Shown here: in pieces, positions 38,484-45,912 of the stretch
How positions within the stretch are numbered: position 1 is the stretch's first letter
Layout of the letters: each line of letters begins with the position of its first letter
Source: Alcanivorax sp.
GTDB taxonomy: Bacteria; Pseudomonadota; Gammaproteobacteria; Pseudomonadales; Alcanivoracaceae
DNA: 64,000 bases
Direction: 5' to 3'
NCBI RefSeq assembly: GCF_002726155.1
Contig: NZ_PBSH01000008.1
Location: forward strand, 1-64,000
Notes under the pieces: model-generated
Seen by the model: only the letters and a program-made list of their open reading frames with translations
Databases searched by the model: none
What the model was told of the DNA's origin: nothing
Made by a program: the position numbers and the translations under genes

Positions 38484-39215
38484 ATGAACAATCATAAGCC
38501 GATAGCCATTATTCAAACCGGACACACCTACCCGCAAATTCGCGAGCATTACGGTGATTTCGATGACTGGATTGCCCAGGGACTGGGCCTGTCATCGCCG
38601 GTCATCAAGGTGGATGCCACCGATGAGCGTCCGCTGCCTGCTCCGGCATCGCTGGCGGGGGTGGTGATTACTGGCTCCCATGCCATGGTGACCGAGGCAC
38701 AGCCGTGGATGCGGCAGCTGGCGCACTGGCTGTTTGCCGCGCTACACAGCACCCCGCAGTTACCGGTGCTGGGCGTGTGTTTTGGCCACCAGTTGCTGGC
38801 CCAGGCTCTGGGCGGTGAGGTTGCGGATAATCCACTGGGCATGGAAGTGGGCACGGTGCCGTTACGGCTCACCCCGGCGGGGCATCAGGATCCCTTGCTG
38901 GGCGCCATGGTGGGTCATCCGTGGGCGCAAGTGGTGCATAAACAGTCAGTGCTTACTTCGCCGCCGGGCTGCACCGTGCTTGCCAGTAACGTGCATGATG
39001 CCTGTCAGGCCTTCCGCTATGGCGAGCGGGCGTGGGGGGTGCAGTTCCACCCGGAATTCAGTGCCGATGTGATGCGCGCCTACCTGCAGGCCCTGAGTGG
39101 CGAAAGCCTGAGCCAGCAGCAAGTGGATACGCATCTGCAGGAGGTGCGTGAATGCCACGATGCCAGCGCCATCCTTGCCCGTTTCGCCCAGCTCACCCTG
39201 GCGGAGGTGGCGTAG
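38484..39215 (+). CDS. Class I glutamine amidotransferase-like protein
   Basis: A 243-residue stand-alone class I amidotransferase domain resembling the GMP-synthase GATase. The nucleophile C99 lies in VLGVCFGHQ, and the catalytic pair H189/E191 in GVQFHPEFS, so the triad is intact and ammonia release from glutamine is expected. The acceptor is not known. AAGGAGAG lies before the ATG. Some relatives are gamma-glutamyl hydrolases. Confidence 0.87.
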   Translation: MNNHKPIAIIQTGHTYPQIREHYGDFDDWIAQGLGLSSPVIKVDATDERPLPAPASLAGVVITGSHAMVTEAQPWMRQLAHWLFAALHSTPQLPVLGVCFGHQLLAQALGGEVADNPLGMEVGTVPLRLTPAGHQDPLLGAMVGHPWAQVVHKQSVLTSPPGCTVLASNVHDACQAFRYGERAWGVQFHPEFSADVMRAYLQALSGESLSQQQVDTHLQEVRECHDASAILARFAQLTLAEVA

Positions 39216-39225
39216 CGATAACTAA

Positions 39226-39397
39226 GGAACCTCTGAAAAACTCCTTGCACGCTTCAGGCCACGCCCTTCGGGTCTTCCAGACTGGCCCGCACTCGTTGTT
39301 GCGCTTTTTCGATGGATGGACATACACCTTCAAAAGCGCGCCTAGATTGCGAACCAGCCTGAAAGACTGAGCACGCAAGGAGTTTTTCAGAGGTTCC
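39226..39397. mobile_element. MITE-like element with 23-bp terminal inverted repeats
   Basis: Starts GGAACCTCTGAAAAACTCC and ends with the exact reverse complement; 23 bp at each end are perfect inverted repeats, with further weaker pairing (GCCTGAA) inside. CTAA directly flanks both ends (39222-39225 and 39398-39401), as a 4-bp target duplication. At 172 bp it has no room for a transposase. CTAA duplication fits the YTAR preference of IS5-family transposases; that assignment is inference. Confidence 0.8.
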
Positions 39398-39404
39398 CTA
39401 AGGT

Positions 39405-39480
39405 ACGAGTCACGAGAAGCGAAAACCTGGCTGTCCCGGCTTTCGGGTTTTGACTTTCGAAACTCGCTGCTCGCAACTCG
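39405..39480. repeat. Small inverted-repeat element with CGAGT arms
   Basis: The left arm ACGAGTCACGAGAAGCGAAA is echoed in the right arm, whose reverse complement begins CGAGTTGCGAGCAGCGAGTT. AAAACC and GGTTTT bracket the ~20-bp core. The arms look like degenerate short tandem units. Confidence 0.45.
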
Positions 39481-39586
39481 ATACTGCCGTGATCGCGCCG
39501 CCAGCGACGTTATTCGCTACGCTCACCCTATGGGCCGACCTTCGGTCGTTGCTCCGCTGCGCTACGCTCCTGCCGAAAACCTTGTT

Positions 39587-40297
39587 TTACCCGCCCTGGC
39601 CTGAACCGAACACCGCACCGATCAGCGCACTACCCTGCTGCATGGGGTTCTGGCGAATCAGGGTTTCCTGCTGGCCGATGCGCGTATAAAGCGCGTCCAT
39701 GCTGTTGTCGATGACGTAACTTTCCAGGTCCAGATTGGGCTTGTTAGTAAGCGGTAACTTATTGTAGGCGCCAAGCAATGTCTGATACTGGTCGTAGAAA
39801 CCGGTCTTGCGCAGGTTGTCTTCCACAATCGGCTGGAAGCGCTGGCGCAGGCTGTTCTCGGTCTCCCCGCGGAAATACTGGGTCGCTGCTGTATCGCCCC
39901 CCTGAATGATCCCTAGGGCATCATCCACACTCATGGCATTGATGGCGTTCTTGAAGACCGGTGCGCCGGAGGCCACCGCCTTTTCTGCCCCGCGGTTCAT
40001 GGCCGTTTCCAACTGATCCACGTAACTGCCAAGGCCAAATTTACGCAACGTATCAGTCACCGGGTCCGCAGCCTTGGGGAGCTTCAGGTTCATGGCTCCT
40101 TCCTGTGACAGCTGGTTGGCGGCCACATCCGTTCCCTTGATCAGGGCTTCCTTAATACCGGCGGCCAGCTTTTCATCGGTGTTGTAACCGGCATTCTTGG
40201 CCATCTGATTACCCATGTTGATCCAGGGCATGGCCGATTCCATGTTCTGACAGCCTGCCAGCGCCAGGCCAAGAGCAAGAGGAAGTAGTTTCTTCAC
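39587..40297 (-). CDS. DUF4197-domain lipoprotein
   Basis: A 236-residue predicted lipoprotein. It starts at GTG 40297 with AAGGAG 6 nt upstream and reads a signal with lipobox LALAGC (C16). The body has the DUF4197 pattern: AGIKEALIKGTDVAANQLS near residue 45, NAINAMSVDDALGIIQGGDTAATQYFR near residue 120 and NLDLESYVIDNSMDALYTRIGQQE at the C-terminal end. Function of this family is unknown. A longer reading to 40354 runs into the upstream leader and is rejected. Confidence 0.88.
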   Translation of the reverse strand: MKKLLPLALGLALAGCQNMESAMPWINMGNQMAKNAGYNTDEKLAAGIKEALIKGTDVAANQLSQEGAMNLKLPKAADPVTDTLRKFGLGSYVDQLETAMNRGAEKAVASGAPVFKNAINAMSVDDALGIIQGGDTAATQYFRGETENSLRQRFQPIVEDNLRKTGFYDQYQTLLGAYNKLPLTNKPNLDLESYVIDNSMDALYTRIGQQETLIRQNPMQQGSALIGAVFGSGQGG

Positions 40298-40360
40298 GGT
40301 GTTCTCCTTGTTGTTGGCGGGCATGCTACTGCATGGGCGGGGGCGGCTAAACACTTCATT

Positions 40361-40516
40361 GAGTGGAAAGTTTAAAGTTCAAAGTTTAAACGCGGACAAG
40401 GCCTTATCGTCGATAAAACGATTCTCATCGCGATTAGGGTATCAGCGGTTGCGCGGGCACGGGCTTTCAGGGCCCAATGACCTGACTCGCGCTTTTCAAC
40501 TTTAAACTTTCAACTC
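40361..40516. repeat. Dispersed inverted-repeat element, copy A
   Basis: A 156-bp element. The left arm (40361-40394) contains AAAGTTTAAAGTTCAAAG and ends CGCG; the right arm (40488-40516) starts CGCGCTTTT and continues with AACTTTAAACTTTCAACTC, nearly its reverse complement. It shares both arms and part of the core (GCGCGGGCA...CTTTC) with copy B at 43025-43167. Confidence 0.75.
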
Positions 40517-40528
40517 GCTCCTGCTTTT

Positions 40529-41158
40529 ATGACCGACGACGATTATCGCGAACAGCACAAACAACGCCTTGCCTACATGCCCTGGCTGTATGGGCGATTG
40601 AAGCCGAAGCACCGGGCCTGGGCGGAACCCTGGCAACAGGGGATCCAGCAACGGTTGATGGCGTTGGAGACAGTGCACCTTGGTGAAAACTGCTTTGTGG
40701 CGCCCCAGGCCGCTCTGTTCGCCGAGCCGGGCCGCGATATTATCGTGGGAGATGGCTGCCAAATCGCTGCTGATTGCGTCATTCACGGCCCTGTTCGGCT
40801 GGGTCAGGGTGTCAGCCTCAACCACCATGTGAGTCTGGAAGGGGGCGCGGCGGGTATCGACATTGGTGATGACACCCGCATCGCCGCGTATTGCACCCTC
40901 TTTGCTTTCAATCATGGCATGGATGCGGACCGGCGGGTGCGCGAACAGCCAGTGAGCTCCCGGGGGATTCGCATTGGCTGTGACGTCTGGATTGGTGCCC
41001 GTGCGGGTATCGTTGATGGCGTTACCCTGGGGGACCATGCCGTGGTGGGCATGGGTGCGGTGGTCACCCGTGATGTGCCGGCCTGGACCATCGTTGCCGG
41101 CAACCCCGCCCGCCCGATTGGCCGTCGTCCGGGCGCCCCGCCCCTGCCCTCTTCTTGA
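40529..41158 (+). CDS. Hexapeptide-repeat (LbH) acyltransferase
   Basis: A 209-residue left-handed beta-helix transferase, probably an O-acetyltransferase of the LacA/NodL/CatB kind. Hexapeptide turns run from about residue 50 to 200 (IIVGDGCQIAADCVIHGPVRLGQGVSLNHHVSLEGG, DVWIGARAGIVDGVTLGDHAVVGMGAVVTRDVP, VAGNPARPIG), with NHGMD as the catalytic-loop histidine region. It has no Shine-Dalgarno site; its start is 12 bp after repeat copy A. Acceptor unknown. Confidence 0.88.
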   Translation: MTDDDYREQHKQRLAYMPWLYGRLKPKHRAWAEPWQQGIQQRLMALETVHLGENCFVAPQAALFAEPGRDIIVGDGCQIAADCVIHGPVRLGQGVSLNHHVSLEGGAAGIDIGDDTRIAAYCTLFAFNHGMDADRRVREQPVSSRGIRIGCDVWIGARAGIVDGVTLGDHAVVGMGAVVTRDVPAWTIVAGNPARPIGRRPGAPPLPSS

Positions 41159-41263
41159 ACACCTTGTGTCATACCCGGTAACAGTCGTTTTATTGAACGA
41201 TGTTTAGCTGTTGTGGTTAATTGAACGCCGTTAAACAAACAATAACGACTGAGAGGAAAACCC

Positions 41264-41536
41264 ATGGACGAGAGCGCGATTCAGCGACATTCCAGTGGCT
41301 GGCTGTTTTATGTCAAAGCGGCTTTTGGCATCAGCTTGGGCCTGATGATTCTGGGCATTGTGTGGTTGCCCACGGACCTGTGGATCAAGGGGTACCTGGT
41401 GATGGGCAGCATGTTTGTGGTGGGTTCCACCATCACCCTGGCAAAAACCCTTCGTGATGACCACGAGGCACGCCGGCTGGTTAACCGGATCAGCGAAGCC
41501 AAGACCGAACGGTTGCTCAAGGAATATACGGAATAG
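41264..41536 (+). CDS. YiaA/YiaB-family small inner-membrane protein
   Basis: A 90-residue protein with two predicted membrane helices (about residues 10-32 and 42-62: FYVKAAFGISLGLMILGIVW, YLVMGSMFVVGSTITLAKTL) and a charged C-terminal helix, matching the yiaAB two-helix domain. GAGAGGAAAA lies before the ATG. It sits 72 bp before the PspA-like gene, suggesting a shared envelope-stress role. Confidence 0.82.
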   Translation: MDESAIQRHSSGWLFYVKAAFGISLGLMILGIVWLPTDLWIKGYLVMGSMFVVGSTITLAKTLRDDHEARRLVNRISEAKTERLLKEYTE

Positions 41537-41608
41537 AACGCTGGGCGCCTGATGCCGGATGGCAGACAAGGCAAACCCACAGGCCCAATGCACAAAGTGA
41601 GAACGACA

Positions 41609-42307
41609 ATGGCTACGGTATGGAACAAACTGAAAACGGTGATGCGTGGCCAGGCCCGCGTCAGCATGGAACAGCTTGTCGACGCTAACGACATGCTGTT
41701 GCTGGATCAGCAATTATACGAAACCGAACATGCGCTACGTGATGCGCGCCGCCAGCTGGCGCGCCTGAAAGCGGAACAGAAACGAAACCGTGAGCGAAGC
41801 GAACAGTTAACGCGCCAGCAAGATCACTATGAAGCGGGTGCCCGTCAGGCAATGCTCCATGAGGAAGAGGGCCTGGCACTGGACATTGGTCAGCGATTGG
41901 CAGAATTGGAAGCACAGCAGGCTCGCCTGGAACAGCAAGGGGTGTCACTGGGCCAACAGGAAAATGAATTCCAGCGTTTTATTCAACAGGCCGCAGAGCA
42001 GCTGAGAAGCTTGCGCCATGAGCAGTCCATGGCCCGCACCCAGGAAGCCTTGTTCGGTCAGGCTGAGGCGCGCCAGCAACAGGGGCGGGGTTTGGCGCAA
42101 CGCCTGACCGACAGCCAACAAACACTGCTACAGATTCAACAACGGCAGGAAGAATGCCGGTGGTTGTGGCAAAGTGAGATCCATTGTCGTGATCAGCCCG
42201 GCTCATTCCCGGGTGACAGCCTGGACCAGCGCATGGCAGAAGCCGGCATTGGTGATAGCCGCAGTCAGCGGGCCAGGGAGATTCTGCAGCGCCTGAGCCG
42301 GGAATAA
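41609..42307 (+). CDS. PspA/IM30-like coiled-coil protein
   Basis: A 232-residue, mostly coiled-coil protein. The N-terminal WNKLKTVMRGQARVSMEQLVDANDMLLLDQQLYETEHAL resembles PspA/IM30 proteins, which bind and stabilise stressed inner membranes. From residue 50 to 200 it is almost continuous helix rich in Gln, Glu, Arg and Ala. The start at 41609 gives the family-like N-terminus; 41588 and 41552 are also in frame. Pairing with a YiaA-like membrane protein is consistent with membrane maintenance. Confidence 0.75.
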   Translation: MATVWNKLKTVMRGQARVSMEQLVDANDMLLLDQQLYETEHALRDARRQLARLKAEQKRNRERSEQLTRQQDHYEAGARQAMLHEEEGLALDIGQRLAELEAQQARLEQQGVSLGQQENEFQRFIQQAAEQLRSLRHEQSMARTQEALFGQAEARQQQGRGLAQRLTDSQQTLLQIQQRQEECRWLWQSEIHCRDQPGSFPGDSLDQRMAEAGIGDSRSQRAREILQRLSRE

Positions 42308-42431
42308 CGCCAGAGCCCGGCGTAAAAGCGCTTGGGCAAGAGCGGCGTTACGACATGCCTTTACTGGGTTATCGTATTGCCGTTTCTTGTCTGGGCAGCC
42401 ACTGAAACAACAATGATTATTGAGCATTAAC

Positions 42432-43031
42432 ATGGCACGCCGAAACCAACATAGCCGCGAAGAATTACAGACCCTGGCAATTGATGCCGTGCGTGAGCTG
42501 GTCGCGGAGCATGGACTGGCCAAACTCAGTGTTCGCAAGGTGGCGGAAAAAATACGTTATACCCCGGGCATGCTCTATCACGTCTTCGCCAATCTGGATG
42601 ACCTGATCCTGCACGCCAATGCGGCCACCCTCGACACCTTGCTGGCGGACATGGAGGCATCGGCGGCTTTGCCCCCCTCCCGGGCATTGCACCAGATGGC
42701 TAGTGCCTACCTGTCCCTGGCGCGCACGCAAACGGCTCTGTGGCAGATGGTCTTTATGCACCGGATGCAACATGCGGCGCCGGTGCCGCCCTGGTATCAG
42801 CAGCGCACGGCGCAATTGTTTGAACGGGTAGAACAGCAAATGGCCCGCATGGCAGACCAGCAGTCCACCGAGGCGATCCATCTGGCAGCCCGAACCCTGT
42901 GGAGCAGTGTTCATGGTATCGCGGTACTGGCGGCAGAAAACAAACTGGAAGTGGCCGGCGATGTGGATGAACAGGCCATGCTGGATTCGTTGCTGGAAAA
43001 CTATCTGAACAGCTGGGCAGGGGAGAGTTGA
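42432..43031 (+). CDS. TetR-family transcriptional regulator
   Basis: A 199-residue regulator with N-terminal helix-turn-helix (LSVRKVAEKIRYTPGMLYHVFANLDDLILHA, about residues 34-65) and a helical ligand-binding domain in which aromatic, Met and Gln residues dominate. The ATG at 42432 is preferred over an upstream TTG. Repeat copy B and then the MFS-acyltransferase gene follow on the same strand. No clear operator was found. Confidence 0.9.
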   Translation: MARRNQHSREELQTLAIDAVRELVAEHGLAKLSVRKVAEKIRYTPGMLYHVFANLDDLILHANAATLDTLLADMEASAALPPSRALHQMASAYLSLARTQTALWQMVFMHRMQHAAPVPPWYQQRTAQLFERVEQQMARMADQQSTEAIHLAARTLWSSVHGIAVLAAENKLEVAGDVDEQAMLDSLLENYLNSWAGES

Positions 43032-43167
43032 AAGTTCAAAGTTGAAACGCGAACGATGTTCTACATCACTGCAAATGTGGTGCCCGCGTTCATGGGCATT
43101 GGCGCGGGCAGAGCTTTCCAGAATCTGACAATCAGGATCGCGCTTTTAAACTTTAAACTTTGAACTC
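43025..43167. repeat. Dispersed inverted-repeat element, copy B
   Basis: A 143-bp element starting GAGTTGAAAGTTCAAAGTT, then GAAACGCG; it ends CGCGCTTTT followed by AAACTTTAAACTTTGAACTC, close to the reverse complement. Same arms as copy A, 2.6 kb away. It occupies nearly all of the gap between the TetR and MFS-acyltransferase genes. Confidence 0.75.
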
Positions 43168-43196
43168 AAACCCGAACAAAAACCAAAGGCGAAAAA

Positions 43197-45083
43197 ATGA
43201 AAAAAGGGTTGTTTTCACTATTGGCTTCACGGCGTTTTGGGCCGTTTTTCTTTACCCAGTTTTTGGGGGCCTTCAACGACAACGTGTTTCGTCAGGCGCT
43301 GATTCTGCTCATTGCTTCCGGGGTGGTTAGCACCGTCAGTGTTAACACCCTGAATAATGTCGCACTGGCACTGTTTATTGTGCCGTTCTTTCTGTTTTCC
43401 GCACTGGCTGGGCAAGTGGCAGACAAGTACGACAAGGCCACCCTGGTGCGCAAGATCAAGATGGTGGAAGTGTTCATCATGTCTGCTGCCGCAGTGGGTT
43501 TCTTTTTTGATGGCGTCTATTTTTTGCTGGCCGTGCTGTTTTGCATGGGCCTGCAATCCACCTTTTTCGGACCGATCAAGTATTCGATTATCCCCCAACA
43601 CCTAACAGACAAGGAGCTGGTTTCCGGTAACGCGCTGGTGGAAATGGGCACCTTCCTGGCGATCCTGCTGGGCTCCATTTCCGGCGTGCTGCTGAAGATG
43701 GATGGCGTGGGCGATGGCGTTGTTGCCATGACAGTGGTGGGATTGGCGTTGCTGGGGTATTTGGCCGCCAGAGGCATCCCTGCCGCCCCGGCTGCGGATG
43801 CGTCAATCAGGATCAACTGGAATTTGTGGAAAGAAACCTGGCACATCGTCGGCTATGCACGGGAAGTGAAATCCGTATGGATGTGTGTGCTGGCGATTTC
43901 CTGGTTCTGGTTCATGGGCGCGGCCTATACCACCCAGCTCAAAGTCTATGTGGACGATTACCTGTTCGGCACCGATGGTTTGTACGCCCTGCTTCTGGGC
44001 ACCTTTTCCGTGGGGATTGGTTTGGGTTCATTCCTGTGTGAAAAACTCTCCGGCAAACGGGTAGAGCTGGGACTGGTACCGTTGGGGTCCATTGGCCTGA
44101 GTGTGTTCGGTATCGATTTGTTCTTCTCCTATGCCGGGTTGGCGGGCGTGGGGCAAGTAACGGATAACACCATCGGCATTGCCAGTTTCCTGCAGCAGGC
44201 CGGCGGTTACCGGGTGTTGATGGATCTGTTGGGTATCGGGGTGTTCGGCGGTTTCTACATCGTGCCGCTGTTTGCCTTTATCCAGCACCGGGCCAACCCC
44301 AAACACCTGTCACGGATCATTGCCGCCAACAATATTCTCAATGCCCTGCTGATGGTGTTGTCAGCGGTGGCGGGGATTGTGCTGATCGGGTTGCTGGAAC
44401 TGACTGTGCCACAGTTTTTCCTGGCCCTGGCGCTGACCAATATTCTGGTGGCCTCCTACATTTACACCGTGGTACCGGAATTCCTGATCCGTTTGCTGGT
44501 GTGGATGCTCACCCACACCATGTACCGGGTAAAACACACGGGCATGGACAATATTCCCGATGAAGGTCCCTGCATGCTGGTCTGCAATCACGTCAGTTAT
44601 GTGGATGCTCTGTTGTTAGGAGGTGCGATTCGTCGCCCGGTCCGGTTTGTCATGTTTAAACCAATCTATGACATGCCTCTGCTCAATTATATTTTCCGCA
44701 CCGGCAAGACCATCCCGATTGACTCGAAAACCCGCAACCCGGAGATTTACCAGCAGGCGTTTGAGCGTATCCGTGAAGAATTGGCTGCTGGAGAAGTGGT
44801 GTGTATCTTCCCGGAAGGCCGGTTGACCGAAGACGGTGAGATCGATGAATTCCGCGCCGGCATTGAGAAAATTGTCAGTGACAGTCCGGTGCCGGTGATT
44901 CCCATGGCCCTGTCGGGGCTGTGGGGGAGCTTTTTCAGCCACAAGGGCGGCAAGGCCCTGACCCGCCTGCCCCGCCGTTTCTGGTCGCGTATCAAACTGG
45001 CCGTTGGCACCGGAGTGCCTCCCCAGGACGTGCAGGCCAGTGATCTGCGTGAACGGGTGCTGGCCCTGCGCGAGCGCCCCTGA
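43197..45083 (+). CDS. MFS transporter-PlsC acyltransferase fusion (LplT-Aas type, lacking the synthetase domain)
   Basis: A 628-residue inner-membrane fusion. Residues 1-430 are an MFS transporter of the LplT (lysophospholipid flippase) kind, opening FGPFFFTQFLGAFNDNVFRQALI with the LAGQVADKYDKATLVRKIK loop. Residues 440-628 are a PlsC domain with HX4D (NHVSYVD, H465/D470) and FPEGRLTEDGEI. Together this suggests import and reacylation of lysophospholipids. E. coli Aas also carries an acyl-ACP synthetase domain, which is missing here, so acyl groups must come from elsewhere. Confidence 0.9.
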   Translation: MKKGLFSLLASRRFGPFFFTQFLGAFNDNVFRQALILLIASGVVSTVSVNTLNNVALALFIVPFFLFSALAGQVADKYDKATLVRKIKMVEVFIMSAAAVGFFFDGVYFLLAVLFCMGLQSTFFGPIKYSIIPQHLTDKELVSGNALVEMGTFLAILLGSISGVLLKMDGVGDGVVAMTVVGLALLGYLAARGIPAAPAADASIRINWNLWKETWHIVGYAREVKSVWMCVLAISWFWFMGAAYTTQLKVYVDDYLFGTDGLYALLLGTFSVGIGLGSFLCEKLSGKRVELGLVPLGSIGLSVFGIDLFFSYAGLAGVGQVTDNTIGIASFLQQAGGYRVLMDLLGIGVFGGFYIVPLFAFIQHRANPKHLSRIIAANNILNALLMVLSAVAGIVLIGLLELTVPQFFLALALTNILVASYIYTVVPEFLIRLLVWMLTHTMYRVKHTGMDNIPDEGPCMLVCNHVSYVDALLLGGAIRRPVRFVMFKPIYDMPLLNYIFRTGKTIPIDSKTRNPEIYQQAFERIREELAAGEVVCIFPEGRLTEDGEIDEFRAGIEKIVSDSPVPVIPMALSGLWGSFFSHKGGKALTRLPRRFWSRIKLAVGTGVPPQDVQASDLRERVLALRERP

Positions 45084-45249
45084 TTCAGCCTGACGGGCAG
45101 GTCGGTTGCGTAAAATATACGCACAGTAACTTGCAGTCGGTTAAAAAGACCGGACACTCAATAATAAAGGGCGCGCTGTATCCTTTGCGGGTATTGATGG
45201 AACGTAAGCCAAGTGGCGCCCACAACGACAATAACAACAGGGAACGAAT

Positions 45250-45909
45250 GTGTCTGACTCCCCCCTCTCGCCCGCTTCGCTGCGGACGCGAATCCAGCAG
45301 TTGTTGTTACAGCTGCCTCCGGTACAACGGGCAGACGCCCGTTACCACGAGGTGGAGCAGGAGCTGCTTCACGGCTTGAAGCAGCGCCTGGAATCGCTCA
45401 ATGAGCCCGGCGAGCTGGAAGGCCCGCCACACAGCCTGCATGAATTGCTGGATGTGTCCATGGAGCAAAGTGTTTCCCAGGCCCAGGCCATGTTGTTGCA
45501 GCGCCAGCTGGAGCAGCTCACCGCGGATGAGGCACGGTTGCTGGCTGCGCTTTCTGACGGTAGTGCCTTTCCCTTGCTGACGGTACAAAGCGGTGGGCGT
45601 TTCTCCCGCGGCGAGGTGCTGCATCGTTATTCCAACGTGGGCCGGGCCGCCGGGATTCAGTGTAATGACTTTATTGCCCTGTACCTCAGCCGGCTGTTTG
45701 CCCAGGGCCTGGTGATTGCCAGTGCGTTTACCGAATCCCTGCGCACGGATTACGAGCTGTGCGAAGGCGATAGCGGTTTCCGCTCAGCGGAAGCCGAACT
45801 GAAAAGCCACCTGCCCAAACTGTCCACTCGCCGGGAAACCCTGCGAATCAGTCCATTGGGTCGTCAGTTGTGGACGTTGATGACCATCCCTGCGGACGTT
45901 GAGGAGTAG
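45250..45909 (+). CDS. Conserved-looking hypothetical protein, 219 residues
   Basis: I do not recognise this soluble protein. It starts with GTG at 45250 after AGGGAA. The first 60 residues are helical and Gln/Leu-rich; residues 75-105 are a likely coiled coil; the second half (LLAALSDGSAFPLLTV..., LYLSRLFAQGLVI, LRISPLGRQLWTLM) has the look of an Abi-alpha/DUF4393-like winged-helix region, a weak resemblance only. It ends 3 bp before the DUF445 gene, so the two form a unit. Confidence 0.75.
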   Translation: MSDSPLSPASLRTRIQQLLLQLPPVQRADARYHEVEQELLHGLKQRLESLNEPGELEGPPHSLHELLDVSMEQSVSQAQAMLLQRQLEQLTADEARLLAALSDGSAFPLLTVQSGGRFSRGEVLHRYSNVGRAAGIQCNDFIALYLSRLFAQGLVIASAFTESLRTDYELCEGDSGFRSAEAELKSHLPKLSTRRETLRISPLGRQLWTLMTIPADVEE

Positions 45910-45912
45910 CCC

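Larger units (their letters stand above)
39216..39586. other. Repeat-bearing gap between amidotransferase and DUF4197 gene
   Basis: A 371-bp non-coding stretch made mostly of repeats: a MITE-like element (39226-39397), then a smaller inverted-repeat element (39405-39480). The last ~100 bp hold several short CGCTACGCTC-type repeats and no recognised gene. Confidence 0.75.
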
